A DNA stretch of 64,000 bases from Rhabditophanes sp. KR3021 (GCA_963281155.1 CAUJLY010000006.1:2666001-2730000); one strand, 5' to 3'; counted from the first letter of the stretch, positions 11,459-24,018 are shown. The notes: generated by a model from the letters alone, not told the origin. Made by a program: numbers and translations.

Positions 11459-14298
11459 TTTAGTATTCGTTTCTGTTAGTTTTGTGTTAAAAGCAGTTGA
11501 TAGAACTCAGTATTGCTTAAGTTTTATATAATTAAACTTTATCAAAGTTTGTAGTTTTAGAATGTCTACTGAATGATGGAAGAATTTGTCTTTTTATAGT
11601 AAAAAATATTTGAAGACCGCCTTTTGATCAGTGAAATGTACAATCATTTCAACGCTACATATCATGCTAAAGCGTAATTTATTTTGATCTTATGTGATTC
11701 TTTTTGCGCATGATTACTCTTTTTCTCTACCGACATAGAACCATGTAGCTGGATTAACCACATGGAGTTTAATTGTTTAAATTAACTCGGGTATATATGA
11801 ACGATACATCAAAAGACGTGTTAAATGACTGACATTTAACTAAGAAACAATAAAAAATTAATTTAATTTACTAGTTAATCCTTCTTCTAAAGTAATGAAT
11901 TATAATTTATGTGATCGTTGTATCTTCAGGTCTTTGAAATGATTAGAACAAGAAGCCAACAAATATTATCACTTAGGTTTCGTTGAAACAATTTGGTTTT
12001 TTATTTCATAAAAAATGTGGAAGTTGTATGAAATTTGCCTTTTGCAAAGGAAAAAATAATTAATTGTGAGATGATAAACACTTTGATATGTACCAAGTTC
12101 AGATCTTATATTCAATCGGGTCTGATTTAAAATTTATATTATGTAGTCGTAAGATGTTTTATTGTTCCTACAATAATATTTGTATTTCGTTGAATTCTTT
12201 ACAAACGATAAGAATGATGAAATCATACAAGTAGTATCTCTTTGAGATGAGAAGAGTAATAAATATTTATGATCTAGCAACTGTAACTCAAAAACAATTG
12301 CCATGCACATTTTTAAATCCATCTTCAACAACATAACAATTAGGAATTTCATCAACAACATAACAATATGAAATTCTTTTTTGTCAACAAATGAATAAAT
12401 TGTATAATCAAATAAAAATTGTTTTGCAGCATTCATCGAGAAAAGATTTTAAATGAAATAACATTTCCATGAAATAAAAAACTCAATTTTAATCGTTCTA
12501 TTAATAAACTGAAAATTAGTTTTTTCCAACATCCAATATTACCGGTTTTAATGAGCACGTTGCTATAAACGTGTGGAAATTAAATGCATGTTTGTTCCTA
12601 CACCAATTAACTGAATACTTCTGGTCTGCTCTAGATAAACTGATCCCAAAAGTACAAACTACCTACCATTTAATTTTATGCTTTAATCTGAAATTTCAAA
12701 AGCATATTTTTTCGGATATTGTAAATACCGGATATAAATCTTTATTTTCTTGCGAGAAAAGATAAAAACAGTCTATAAATTTATCTCACTTACAAATCAT
12801 TTATTAATTTATTTATTGGTCTTTTATCATTCTTTTAATTGTTAAATATACAACCATCGCCACCAAAACTAATCCTTCAATCTTCTCGTCTCTATGTTTT
12901 TTACTTTATTATGCCTTATAAGTTGAACTTAAAAGATTATACATGTGATAAATGGAATAAAAAAGCCAAACACATATGATTTTTGTGTTCGTCTCTTGAA
13001 CCATGAAATAAAATTTATATAAATAATATCATTCATTAAATAAATGTTTGATTAATTACGAACTTTACTTATAATTCTTTAAATTCAAACTTTCCTTTTT
13101 ATCAAAGACCAAAAAAATAATATTTATTCTTAAATTAGAAATCGAACAAGATTGGCTCAATACCAAAAATACTTAATTCTTATTGTTTTTTTGATCTTTC
13201 ATCAAATTTATAATAAATAAATTGTAATTAATCACCAACACCTGAAATTAAACCATCATACATATAATTTTGCATAATTTGCATGGATACCTAAATGGCG
13301 TGATTTATTAAATATCTTTACCTAGTCGTAAATGAATTATGAACATGGCCGAACCTTTTGTCAAAGAATTTTTTACGAACATTTAGTTTGAACAAGTAAT
13401 TGATAGTCAAAAGTCATATTTATTTGGATAAATTACAAAATCACGTTATTCAATTTCCATAAACCGAGTACCACAACGCACATGTTTGAATTGAATGGAA
13501 TGTATTTTTAATTATAGCCAATTAATCAAATTAAAATTAATGTCACGTTGCCCAAAAACTATATATAGAGCGTATGAAAAAATCAGCATGACGAAATAAA
13601 TAATAGAAGCGTGTGTCAATTCAAAAAGAAGACAAAAAATACTTTTAATGATCATAACACTAAATCTTCATAAACACAATCTTATTAATTATATTGTCAC
13701 AAATATCACTTAAAATAGATCGCCAGTTATTTTTAACCATATTCCTTGTTACTTTTATTAATTATTTAAAAACATTCATATTATAACCTGTTTAGGCGGT
13801 ACTTAATTCATTAAATATAGAATTATGGTTTTTTGGTGACTTTTTAAAAGTTATTTTAATGATAAATGCAACGACAACATTGTTACTATTAAAACATTAT
13901 AAATATAGTTAAGTACAAAGAGCAAAACATGTTTGTTAGCATGCGTCAAATCATCTTTGATAAAGTCGAGAAATCCATGTAAGGGCACTAAGTTATTATG
14001 ATACTATTAAGAATATGTTTGACATGTTCATTTGCGTCATCAGCAAAGAGTTCGAAACAGGGAAGATTATTAAGAATTTAATAGGGTCTAAAACTTTAAA
14101 CTGCATAAATTTTATTTTTTCAATTTAACATTACATCATATTTAAAAATGTTTACTACTACTTTCAAACGGCTTATTAAATAAATAGGCATAATACAAGC
14201 ATGAAAATTCTACCAAAAAGGTTGACTCGTTGATTTCATTGAAATTATATAATTTCGATCGCTAATAAAGCTTAATTGGTTTAAGCATAAAAGTTATT
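11459..14298. other. 2.8 kb gene-poor intergenic region
   Basis: AT-rich DNA with only short stop-limited frames, which I do not regard as genes. A short direct duplication (TCAACAACATAACAAT twice) sits near 12325-12375. A TATATATAGAGCG element near 13560 resembles a TATA box but has no gene assigned downstream. Confidence 0.4.
12323..12370. repeat. Short direct repeat, two copies
   Basis: The 16-base word TCAACAACATAACAAT occurs twice, about 15 bases apart, separated by TAGGAATTTCA-like spacer. It looks like a local slippage duplication. Confidence 0.5.
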
Positions 14299-14860
14299 TT
14301 ATGCAGCGCATAATTGACAACATTCTGCTAAAGCGTCACTCCACTCTCCATGGCCTTCACCTTCATCCATGAATCGTTCTGCTGTAACTCGTAGACGTAA
14401 GCGTTTTTTTTCTGACAAATAACTGGAGAAGCCACGGAATATTTTCATTGTTCCAATCACATTCATCATTCTCCCAGCTGTAGTTAAAAGTACTCTCACG
14501 ATGCTAGATGGTACATAAAAATCTTTTTCTAAAAGTTGTTTTGCTAAAGTTTCGTTCATTAATTTTACCATGCCTAAACAATTAATGATTTAATGAATAA
14601 ATAAAGTTAAAATTCTTACCGTAATATATAAACTTTTTGTCAATTGCCGCTTCAACGACCTTTTCATCAATTTCTGCACGCAAGTATCCAAGGAATGATC
14701 CAAACACATTCAAGATAACACCAGTAAGTATGCTAACCCATATTGAGTTTTTAACAAACTGAATTCTCTTACTTTCTTGGTAATGAGCAAGTATTGCAGA
14801 CTTTGTATTCAACAAAGGACGGACCAAGGTAGTACGAGAAGAAGATCTGCGAGTATCCAT
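14299..14860 (-). CDS. Orphan protein with one membrane segment, 171 aa
   Basis: Minus-strand exons 14620-14860 and 14299-14573 join in phase 1 (intron 46 bases with GTAAGA donor and TTTAG acceptor) to 171 aa. The N-terminus is Arg/Ser-rich (MDTRRSSSRTTLVRP). One hydrophobic segment lies at about residues 37-60 (IWVSILTGVILNVFGSFLGY). The C-terminal half is amphipathic and basic, then ends acidic and Cys-containing (LAECCQLCAA). With no signal peptide ahead of it, a type II or internal anchor is possible. I do not recognise the family. The codon pattern and a clean intron support a real gene. It sits alone between two gene-poor stretches of nearly 3 kb. Confidence 0.7.
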
Positions 14861-17780
14861 ATTAGCACAATTTATTTTTCAACAACTCAAAGTAAAGAAG
14901 GAATGATTTCGATTCTATGGCTTTGGTTAGTATCGTCTTTATCTTATAAATAAAATTTTCTTTGAGGTACATATCAATTTGTTAATTTGTAAGTCAGTTT
15001 GTGCTTTCTTTAGCCATCTAATCTGTGATCATCTTTTCTGCTTGAAAACAAATTTCCTCATAAATAAATCCAATAATTTTTAGGAACAATTATAACAATG
15101 TTTACATTCCTTCATTTGTGGAGTATTAGATGTATCCAAATACATAAGTGGGAGCATTAAAGAAAAATTGGAGTAATTTTAAAGAATTTGATACAATAAA
15201 TAGCTTTGGTATTAAATAAGTATAGTTTTTTTTTTGATTTTAATTCAAGTGCTTTTATGAAATAAATAGTTAATTTTATATTTAAGTTGAAAGATAATAA
15301 ATTTGCCATTCAATTAATTGGCTCTTACTCCTTCTAAATCAAAGAGGAAATTTAAGCTAATTAGATTAACAGAACATATAATTTAATCCGCAAAATAAAT
15401 AGCCTCAATATCCTCAATTGAAGATGGTGAGAATGTATTAATTTGCCTGTCAGTTTAAACATACCCGAATGATTTATTAAAATGAATGGGTGTAACAATT
15501 CATTTGCAATTCAGTCAACTTTTTATTTCATTACTATCATATCAAATTCACACCTCAGGAGAGTATGAACAACAAAGCTCGCCTCTTCGTTCAATTATTC
15601 ATCTCCTGCCAAAAAAGAGACAGTTCCAAAATAAGTGGATTTTTCTTATCATCTGGATGGTTCAGGCCAATAAAGAAAGGATGTATTTTGGGCGAACCCC
15701 ACCAAATGATTACGAATGCAAAATAAGACCTCGCGTATAAAGTGTATTGTCAAGATTTTGAGCAAGTTATTATAACTTTGACAAATTATATACTTTATTG
15801 GCGGCTTCTTTTGGTAGCAACACATTTTTAATGTATACCCTTTATATCATCAAAAACATTCTCTTTTACTTACTTTTTTGTAACTTCTTTTTCCTTATTT
15901 CACGTTTCAAGAATTCGCCATCTCTTTGGCTTTTGTCATTTGTATGAAGGCAAAACAAGCTCCGTAGTCAAGACAAATAGTTTGATATATTAGGATCGGG
16001 ACACCATTATAATGATAATAACTTTGGTAACGGAAATGTTTATCAAATTATTTATTGCTTTACCCCAAGGCCAATATATATTCGACAGTCTCTTTGTCAT
16101 ATTTGATATGTATATGCTCATCTTTTTCTTTGTTTACAAAGGTTTTTGCCTTGAGAAAAAGTTGTTATATAAGAAAAGTACTAATATGGTTTTGACTTCA
16201 GGATCGTAAACCGTTCTTGGGCCATATGCTACTGCCATAACCATACATTTTATTTTAGTCCAAGTTGCGAGTAACCTTAGGAATTATACTTATATTTATA
16301 AACATATATCGAAACTATATCATGAAATTCAATTGAAAGGCTGTCCATTTTATATCAATCTTATTGTATGTATTCCGTTTATTGGCACATTACAAGCCTT
16401 CAAATAATAATATTGCTGTTTGAATGATTGTTTTTGGTGAAGTCGGAGTTGTAAATAGAGATGTATCAATTATTCTAAGTAATTCCATCCACCTTCAGCA
16501 TTAATTTTAGCGTAGTTGTATTTATGATAAAGATTAAAACCGAATGAATAAATATTGTTTGATATGTTTGTGTGGGGATTAAATATAATTAAATCACAAA
16601 AAATGATGTCTCAAAAGATGAATGAGGATGATTGTTGTTACGTGCCTTAAACATCACCATTATTCACCCACTGCCTTGTACTTATCTTTTTTGGCCCTTC
16701 CAATCACTTTCCCTTAAAAATTGAAGTTTTATTTATCAAAAAGGCACCTCTTTTCACCCTTTCTTATATCATTAAGGAATGTCTGGAGTATTTAAAATAG
16801 TTTTTGGTAGTTAAATTGGCTTGAGATAAGAAAAAAACTAAATAAAAAGTGGCATTAACATAAGTATTAAGTTATTCTTATATATTTTCCTTTATATTCA
16901 ATAGACACTAAAATATTATGTTTAGTTGAATGGTTTAGAGGATATATCTCTATAAAAAAGGAGCAAGAGTTATTATCAAAAATATATTTTTTAATTTGAA
17001 AATACGCTTTATATGCGCAGGTTGATATTGTCAAGATTTTCTCTGCTATAAAAAGATAATTACTCTAGATCGTGTGTATATTTATTTGCTACGGAAATAA
17101 ACATCACTTTTATAACGTTATCCCGTTTAATGACGGATAATTGCGCTGAATATGATTTCATTAAATATAGACTCATCCATATTTATAGGTCAAAAAAACA
17201 CTTGGTCCTTGAAAGTCAATTTTGAATGAAATCTTTAGTAGACTTTTTTCAAATGTAATTGCCGGACTAAAAATTCTTAGAGGTTCTGCATAAATTTAAA
17301 GTGAAATGTTTTTATTAAAATAACTTTTTAAGTTCCATAGTTAATCTCGATATTTTATAATTCCTTAATGTCAGTTGAATGTATATGTATTTAAATTTAT
17401 TTAAGCTACCACAAGAACTTTGAACTGATTATTTTTCAAATGTTTGATGGCAATATTCTTATTTTCCATATTAACTGTGTTTTACTTTATTTTCATGTCA
17501 CATCATTTGTCATTCTCATACCCAATCAGTATTACAATATTTATAGCATGGATAAATTTCTTTTTGCATTAGCTCAATTTTTTATATGCTTTTATTGTCA
17601 TAAAGACAAACAAAAGACGATAGCTGTTAAAAAATGAATATAAAGGAAAAATACTAATCATTTAAGGCAAACTTAAATCTTCATATTATTTTGTTCCCCT
17701 TTGCTCGTTTATTCTTGTCCAAAATATTCCATAACAACTATATACATAACCATTATTGTTATTTAGTTCCAAACACAGAT
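14861..17780. other. 2.9 kb gene-poor intergenic region
   Basis: Mostly AT-rich DNA with many stops. The only frame worth naming is 15486-15740, listed separately. Two possible splice acceptors lie just before ATG 17781 (TTATTTAG near 17767 and CACAG near 17778). They may be spliced-leader acceptors for the next gene. Confidence 0.4.
15486..15740 (+). CDS. Candidate small secreted peptide ORF, 84 aa
   Basis: An ATG-started frame of 84 codons in a patch that is less AT-rich than its surroundings. The first 22 residues are hydrophobic enough for a signal peptide (QFSQLFISLLSYQIHT). A basic stretch LPKKRQ and a basic C-terminus (CKIRPRV) follow, the sort of layout seen in peptide precursors. 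However, there is no Gly for amidation, a second hydrophobic run (WIFLIIWMV) follows, and another frame across 15566-15720 is also open. I cannot name a family, and chance is a real alternative. Confidence 0.2.
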   Translation: MGVTIHLQFSQLFISLLSYQIHTSGEYEQQSSPLRSIIHLLPKKRQFQNKWIFLIIWMVQANKERMYFGRTPPNDYECKIRPRV

Positions 17781-19575
17781 ATGAAGATTTTGTCAACTTT
17801 TTTATCCAAATACTCTGTGACAGGCATCATAATTATCATATTGTTTTACATTGATAATATCATTACAACGGAGCCACACAGAGCTTGTAAATATGGTAAT
17901 TTACAAAATATAACAAATCGTGCCTCATCACCAGATATAATCTTTTATGGAATAACAAATGATTGTCAAATATTTTTTGGCACCATTCACAACCTAGAAC
18001 AGTTGCACGATATCAAAGTAAATCCAAAGCTTTCACACTGTCCTCCGCATTTTACAAAACTTCACGTCGTCAATTATTTGGGTCAAATTTCAATCCTTGT
18101 AACGATGATTAGATATGGTAATAACTTGTGTACACTTAATGTGGAGTTTCCAGCTATCGAATTTCTTACTTCATCAAGCTTATTTACTTACTCATTATTG
18201 TCTTCGATTCCTTATTTTACTTGTTCTTCACTCCCACCTGAGGAATTTAACTTTGTACCGTCGCAATCTTTTATGGATCCGAGAATTGCTGACGTCATTC
18301 ATTTCGTTGGACAAGACGGAGGTAAGAAACGTGTGAAAGAACTTCAATTTCAAATTACGGCCGAAGGATACCTTAAACTCAAGAAACAAGCATTGACCTC
18401 TGATTTATTTGGTAAGACAAAGTTCCTTTTAATCTTTTATAAAATTTATTTTAAAACTTCTTTTTAAACCAAACCTCATTTACATTCCTTTTATTTTGCA
18501 GGGCCAAGGCAAACCAAAATATTAACAAGCATAGATCGACATACCAGTATAATTTATTTAATTGGCGACACAGAAGCTAATTTGTTAAAAACCACATGTG
18601 CTCTTGATTCTCATGAAAAGGAAAAACCAATAAGGCTCGATAAAGAAGATAACAATGTGTATACAATATCTGAAAAGTATAGCAAAATTGATTCATTATC
18701 TATAGAAGACAAAGTAGTTCTTTTTGGTATTCAAAAGGTTAGTTTATTATTTTGTGTTCTTTGTTTAGATGATTTATGGTTCTATTTATGTTGGTCATTT
18801 CAGTCGAGGGAAATTCAAAAAACAAGGCTGTTGATTGGATCTTTGAAGGAGTATATAAATCTTAAATGTTTCATGAGTCTTCCTTTTCTGGCCCATGTCA
18901 GTATGACTTCGGCAAAAACACTTAATAAACTAAATGCTAGCCCTATTAAAACGATAGGCAAGTGATTTATAAATGTATCCAAAGTAGTAATCCGTATTTT
19001 TAGATTCTCTTTTAAAAGAACAATTAAACGAACAAAATAGAAAAAAGGAGGTAGATTCTTTAAAGCATGGTTCATTCAAAACAAAACAAGCTGCCTTACG
19101 CACTACAACTCAAAAAACTGTAGTTAAGCAAAAGGACATTAGTACAACACTCAATAGTTTAGAAATCACACCAAAAAATAATAATGAAAACACGGACTTG
19201 ACAAAGACTATGAGCAAAGAACTTGAATTATCAATAAATAAACTAGATGAAGAAGTTGAAGATTTCAATAAATTATTAGTTACTGAGTCTGCATCTTCAC
19301 CTATTCCGGAATTTGACATTGAAGCAGACTCTTTATCCGAAGTTTTTTCAAACCTACCAAAAGATAAATTTGACGAGGTCGAAACATTTTTAGAATCAGC
19401 AGAAGGGGATGAAGCGAAGGTACTGGCAACAGATGAAGTCCCGATACAATCTATGAATTTGACAGCAACCGAGGAAGAAGCTTTAACAAACAAGTCATTA
19501 AAATGTTGTAAATTTGTAAATCTACTCAATCTTATCTTGCTGTTAGTATCTTTATCGCCGTTTATTTTGGTGTAA
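17781..19575 (+). CDS. Orphan secreted or surface-anchored protein, 530 aa
   Basis: Exons 17781-18411, 18502-18737, 18804-18957 and 19004-19575 join in phase to 530 aa. Residues about 10-28 (TGIIIIILFYIDNIITT) form a signal peptide or anchor. The next 270 residues carry scattered Cys (ACKYGN, NDCQIF, SHCPPHF, NNLCTL, FTCSS, TTCALD) and alternating beta-like stretches, as expected of an extracellular folded domain. The C-terminal third is Lys/Glu/Thr/Ser-rich and looks disordered. The last 25 residues are hydrophobic and run to the stop (LLNLILLLVSLSPFILV), so the end is either a GPI-attachment signal or a tail anchor. I do not recognise the family. The third intron (18958-19003) begins GC rather than GT, with AG|GCAAGT context. 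The second (18738-18803) is 66 bases, in frame and stop-free, so retention would add a hydrophobic 22-residue insert. Confidence 0.72.
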
Positions 19576-20481
19576 AATAATAACCCCGCACAGTATGTTC
19601 ATTTAAATGGTATGAAACAAAAAGCTAGCCAATTTTTGTTTTCCATTTGGTTGTGGAATAGATGCTTTTTAACGGAGTGATTGGAAAAAGTCTAAAGGTG
19701 ATTTCACTTCTTTTTTTCTTACAATGTATCCAATACATCTGCAAATATAATTAACGCTATATATAATAATTTAACATTACAAAGATTGTGAAACAAATTA
19801 TACTTAATAAATAAACTGTTACAAGCTAAAATCAATCTATTAATAATGGTATAATAATAATTAACAAAATACATTGACGTAGTTTTGGGATAGTCATATG
19901 ATTATAAAGATGAAAGGGGTAACAATAATAATTTACATAAATTATTAGCTTAAGTTAATGCATGATGTTAGCTGAAAGAGCTTAATGACAAGCAAATACT
20001 CGCTGATACTTTCAAATTACATTTATTTGAAACTATAGTGTATACAAGAGAATTATTTTTTGGTTTGATCAAATAATAACAAATTTAGTCTCATTTACTT
20101 GGTAGCTATCAAGCGGTACTTTCATTTTTATTATATTTTGTTCCAAATATAGTTGCTTACTTTGGAATTTAATAAGTATTTGATGTTCGTTTCAATTATT
20201 TAAAAATACTACACTTTTTTATGTTTCTTATGCTAAAGTTCATCTAATTGTTTACAGAAGTTAGTAATATTAAAGGAGATAACTGTTTTTAATCAGTCAA
20301 AGTTATTTTTATCAGATCACGATAAACTTCTTGACGTACATGAATACACATACAGATTACTTAAAGAAGCAGCTAACTGATTAAACTTTTGAATATATTT
20401 TAGTACCTATATTTAGCTTTGATCCAAAAGTATTATTAGTGTTGGTTGGTTCAATTGTTGTTATTAAATTATACATTCATC
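19576..20481. other. Intergenic region before the glutamate transporter
   Basis: AT-rich, no gene seen. TATATTTTAG and TATATTTAG acceptor-like sites near 20402 and 20416 precede the transporter ATG by about 65-80 bases and may mark a spliced-leader site or the end of a 5' UTR intron. Confidence 0.4.
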
Positions 20482-22249
20482 ATGAAGAATGATCTGCTAC
20501 TGGTTATGACGATTGAGTCTGTCGTTATTGGCGTCGTTCTTGGCTTTATGATTCGGCCTTTCAAAGCAAGTAATGACCTCATTTCTTTGATTGGCTTTCC
20601 TGGAGAAATTTTCATGCAAATTGTTGAAATGATGATTTTGCCCTTGATTATATCTTCCGTCATATCAGCTTTAGCTCAGATAACTTCTAAAGATGCTGGC
20701 AAAATTGGGTTGATAACAGTTGTCTACTACATGACAACAACGTTTTTATCAACTTTTGTAAGTATTAATAAAGGTATTTTAATTGATTAAATGAACGTCT
20801 GTTTATTTTAGATCGGAATTGTCATCGTATCTTCAATCCACCCCGGAGATCCCTCATTAATTCACAGTTGGGGAGAAGGGACTCTAGACGACACCGAATT
20901 ATCCCCGATGGACACATTTCTAGATCAAATTCGTAATATGTTTCCAGAGAATATAATCCAAGCAACATTCCAACAAGTTCAAACAGTCTACGAACCAGTC
21001 AAAGCTCGTGTACACAAAGTGTCGGGAGGGTTGAATGATACCATTATATCAAATATAACAGAAAAAATTGACATGAAGCCAACGCTAATTTATACTAATG
21101 AAATGAACGTTTTAGGTTTAATTGTTTTTTGCACTGGGTTTGGTGTAATTCTATCTGTGTTGGGAGAACAAGCAAGACTAATGATAAATTTTTTCGTAGT
21201 TTTAGATGCTATCATTATGAGATGGATTTCAGCTTTGATGTGGTAAGTGTACAACATATATTGCCATTTCTTTTTATGAGAACATTACAAAATATTATCT
21301 TTTACAACTTATTATATGGTACACATTTAGGTGTTATCCCATTGGAATTTTATCTCTGGTTTGTAAAAACATTGTCGTTATTGATAACTTGACAGAAACA
21401 GCACAAGCTTTGGCCATGTATGTGGTAACAGTCATTTGCGGACTTATGATACATTCATTGCTGACTCTACCACTTTTATACTTTTTGGTAACCAGAGAAT
21501 CCCCATTTGTATTTATGACTGGCATGTTGCAAGCATTGGCAACAGCTTTTGGGACTGCATCTTCAGGGGCAACATTGCCCGTAACTTTTAGAAGTATGGA
21601 GGATAATTTGAAAATTGATAGAAGAATTACGAGATTCGTATTGCCACTAGGAGCAACTATTACTATGGATGGGACGGCTTTGTATGAAGCTGTAGCGGTC
21701 ATTTTTATTGCCCAGTTGCATGCTATCAAATTGTCGGTATTCGATTTGTTGACAATTAGTGTGACTACGACTGTTGCTTCAATTGGATCAGGTTCTGTCC
21801 CGGCAGGGTTGGATACGATCAGAGTAGTTTTGACTACGGTTGGATTGCCTGCAAAGGACATGGGATTGCTAATGACAGTGGATTGGTTACTAGATAGAAT
21901 TCGAACAAGTGTAAATGTATTAGGCGATGGTTTTGGGGCAGGAATTATTCATCATCTCGTTAAGGACAGTCTTCAACAATCTGATGAAGCTGAATTAATG
22001 AGACAATTAGCAAACGACCCAAACATGGAACTCCCAACATTCATCACTCCAACCATAAACCAAGACCCCGAAGAACCACGCCAGAATACATCATCAACAC
22101 TACAACCTCCACACCAAAAATTAGGCCCAAGACTATCAAGATCAGCATCTGAATCACTAGTCAAACATACCTTGAATACAAAAAAATATTCAAGAAACGA
22201 ACAAGAACGGACTTCTCTTTTATATGTTAATAAAGAGTTTACAGTCTAG
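20482..22249 (+). CDS. Sodium-dependent glutamate/aspartate transporter (SLC1, EAAT-type)
   Basis: Exons 20482-20757, 20812-21242 and 21331-22249 join in phase to 541 aa, within the 500-570 aa usual for animal EAATs. Family role: clears extracellular glutamate by co-transport with sodium and protons at the plasma membrane. The eight-helix plus two-hairpin SLC1 core is recognisable throughout, with a glycosylated-type loop (Asn-X-Thr, NDTIISNIT) between TM3 and TM4. The helix 8 block DWLLDRIRTSVNVLGDGFG keeps the Asp and Arg that bind substrate. Three normally invariant loops differ: HP1 reads ASSGATLP where SSSATLP is usual, TM7 reads TITMDGT for TINMDGT, and HP2 reads SIGSGSVPAGL, one residue short of SIGAAGIPQAGL. 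It is thus a divergent paralogue, possibly like the less-studied C. elegans GLT members. I do not assign a GLT number. The ATG is chosen because the frame is blocked by TAG just upstream of 20440. Confidence 0.93.
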
Positions 22250-22637
22250 GTTAAAAAAGAATTATATTACATTTGATATAATTAAATTTCTATATATTAA
22301 GCAAAACACATTCATCTTTAATAATATTACGTACATTATAAAACTATTGTTGATTTCATGAATAATAGCCATTTAGATTATCAACTAATTAATATAAAAT
22401 TTGATCTGTATTTTGTTCTAATGCGTCAACTATAAAATGGACTGTACTTTGATACTATTATTAATACAATCAAAGATTAAATGTTCAGTCGCGTGTTTGT
22501 AGTCGAGCATATTCCAATATGCAGTCAAACGTAGGTATACATGTTTGCATCAGAAGATGCGATTGTTTTGGCCTTAAAATACTATTTAAATAAAGTGTAC
22601 GCTAGTTAGTTTTATCTTTTTAGCTAATTTTTTAAGA
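22250..22637. other. Intergenic region before AGMO
   Basis: About 390 bases of AT-rich DNA. A polypyrimidine acceptor TATCTTTTTAG ends at 22623, 14 bases before the AGMO ATG, and fits a spliced-leader trans-splice site. Confidence 0.45.
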
Positions 22638-24018
22638 ATGGAACTTTTGAGGAGTCAATTTAATATAACGCGATTAAGATACTTATTATATCTTGTGACG
22701 CCGGAGGAAACTTCTTATGAAGATCCTGCAGATGTTCCTAATTATACACAACAAGTTGTTCCTTGGTTCACTTTTCTATTATTTCTTGAATATATTATTC
22801 TTACATTCCAAGGAAAGAGAAATAGGATTTCAGTAAATGATTCTATTACATCTATGTACGGAGGAATGTTTTCAAGATTTACTGAAATCAGAGGCAAATC
22901 ATATACATTATTCTTATACTTATATGTTTATGAAAACTTCAGATTAGTTAACCTTTCTCCTCTATCACCCTATGTTTGGATATTTGGATTTTTTGCTCAA
23001 GATCTATGTTATTATTTAGGACATCGTCTGGTTCATGGTAAATCAAGTTTAATAAATAACATTTAACTAAGTAATTTCAGAATTCGGAATATTTTGGTCA
23101 GTTCACCAAATGCATCACAGTTCCGAATATTACAATTTTGCAACTGCATTAAGACAAGGAGCTTTTCAAGAATTAGGAACTGCGTTGATTGACATCAACC
23201 AAGCTTTATTTATTCCTCCATCAACGTATGTAGTTCACAAAACACTTAATACGTTGTATCAATTTTGGATTCATACAGAGACAATTGATAATGTCGGACC
23301 CGTACTAGAATACATTTTTAACACTCCTTCCCACCACCGCGTTCACCACGGAAGAAATCCATATTGTATTGATAAAAATTATGCAGGTGTTTTGATTATT
23401 TGGGATAGACTGTTTGGAACATTTGAAGCAGAGAAAAAGGACGAAAGGCCTGTTTACGGTTTAGTTACTCGTCCAAATACATTCAACCAGCTTTACCTTC
23501 AATTGTTTGAGTTTTGGGATATTGGCTACAATAAAGGACAAATGCGAGACAATGAGGGAAAGCAATTGTTCCCCACAATTTGGGATAAAATTCGTGTAGT
23601 CTTCCAAAGTCCTGGCTATTTTCCTGGCTCCAAAGACAAACAATTTCTATTTTGGAGAGTGTTAGAAAATCCATCTGAAGGAATACCTGAAATAGAAAAG
23701 GAAGTAATAATTTACAATCCGAAAATCCCTCAAGCAATCTTATCATATACGTCATTGCATTTCGCATTATCATTATACATGCAATCGTACATGTTCACTC
23801 AAATCCATGTGTTATCAAATTTTGAGTACGCATCATACATCCTCTTCTTCCTTAGTCAGATGCAAATTGCAGGCTACTATTTTGATGTTGATGGAAAAGC
23901 GAAGGGTTTAGATCTTTGTAGGCAGATGATTATTCTAGCATATTGTATCTTTTTTTGGAAAATAGAATTGGGGGTTGGAATGGTTGTAAGTATGATGTAT
24001 CTTCGTTTTCTTTTGTAA
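22638..24018 (+). CDS. agmo-1: Alkylglycerol monooxygenase (AGMO/TMEM195)
   Basis: Exons 22638-23037 and 23081-24018 (intron 43 bases) give 445 aa, the same length as human AGMO. This membrane di-iron, tetrahydrobiopterin-dependent enzyme hydroxylates the ether bond of alkylglycerols and lyso-ether lipids, which then fall apart to aldehyde plus glycerol derivative. All three fatty-acid-hydroxylase histidine boxes are present: GHRLVHE (128-134), HQMHHSSE (142-149) and HHRVHHGRN (218-226), followed by the AGMO hallmark YCIDKNYAGVLIIWDRLFGTFEAE. Multiple hydrophobic segments flank the boxes, with more near the C-terminus, consistent with an ER membrane protein. C. elegans agmo-1 mutants have altered ether lipids and a fragile cuticle. 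The last exon contains a GTAAGT near 23989 that could allow an alternative C-terminus. Reading straight through to the TAA at 24018 is simplest. Confidence 0.95.

Noticed and set aside
16636..16655. TAAGGCACG on the minus strand, a second miR-124-like start
   Set aside because: Nine-base match only, no 3' similarity or stem; such words are expected by chance. The same holds for TAAGGCAC at about 45893 on the plus strand.
19110..19529. Minus-strand Ser-rich 139-codon frame
   Set aside because: Antisense of the acidic tail of the 530-aa orphan; Ser/Thr runs arise from GAA/GAT codons read backwards.
21334..21861. Minus-strand 175-codon frame across the glutamate transporter
   Set aside because: Antisense shadow; the plus-strand frame has full SLC1 motifs.
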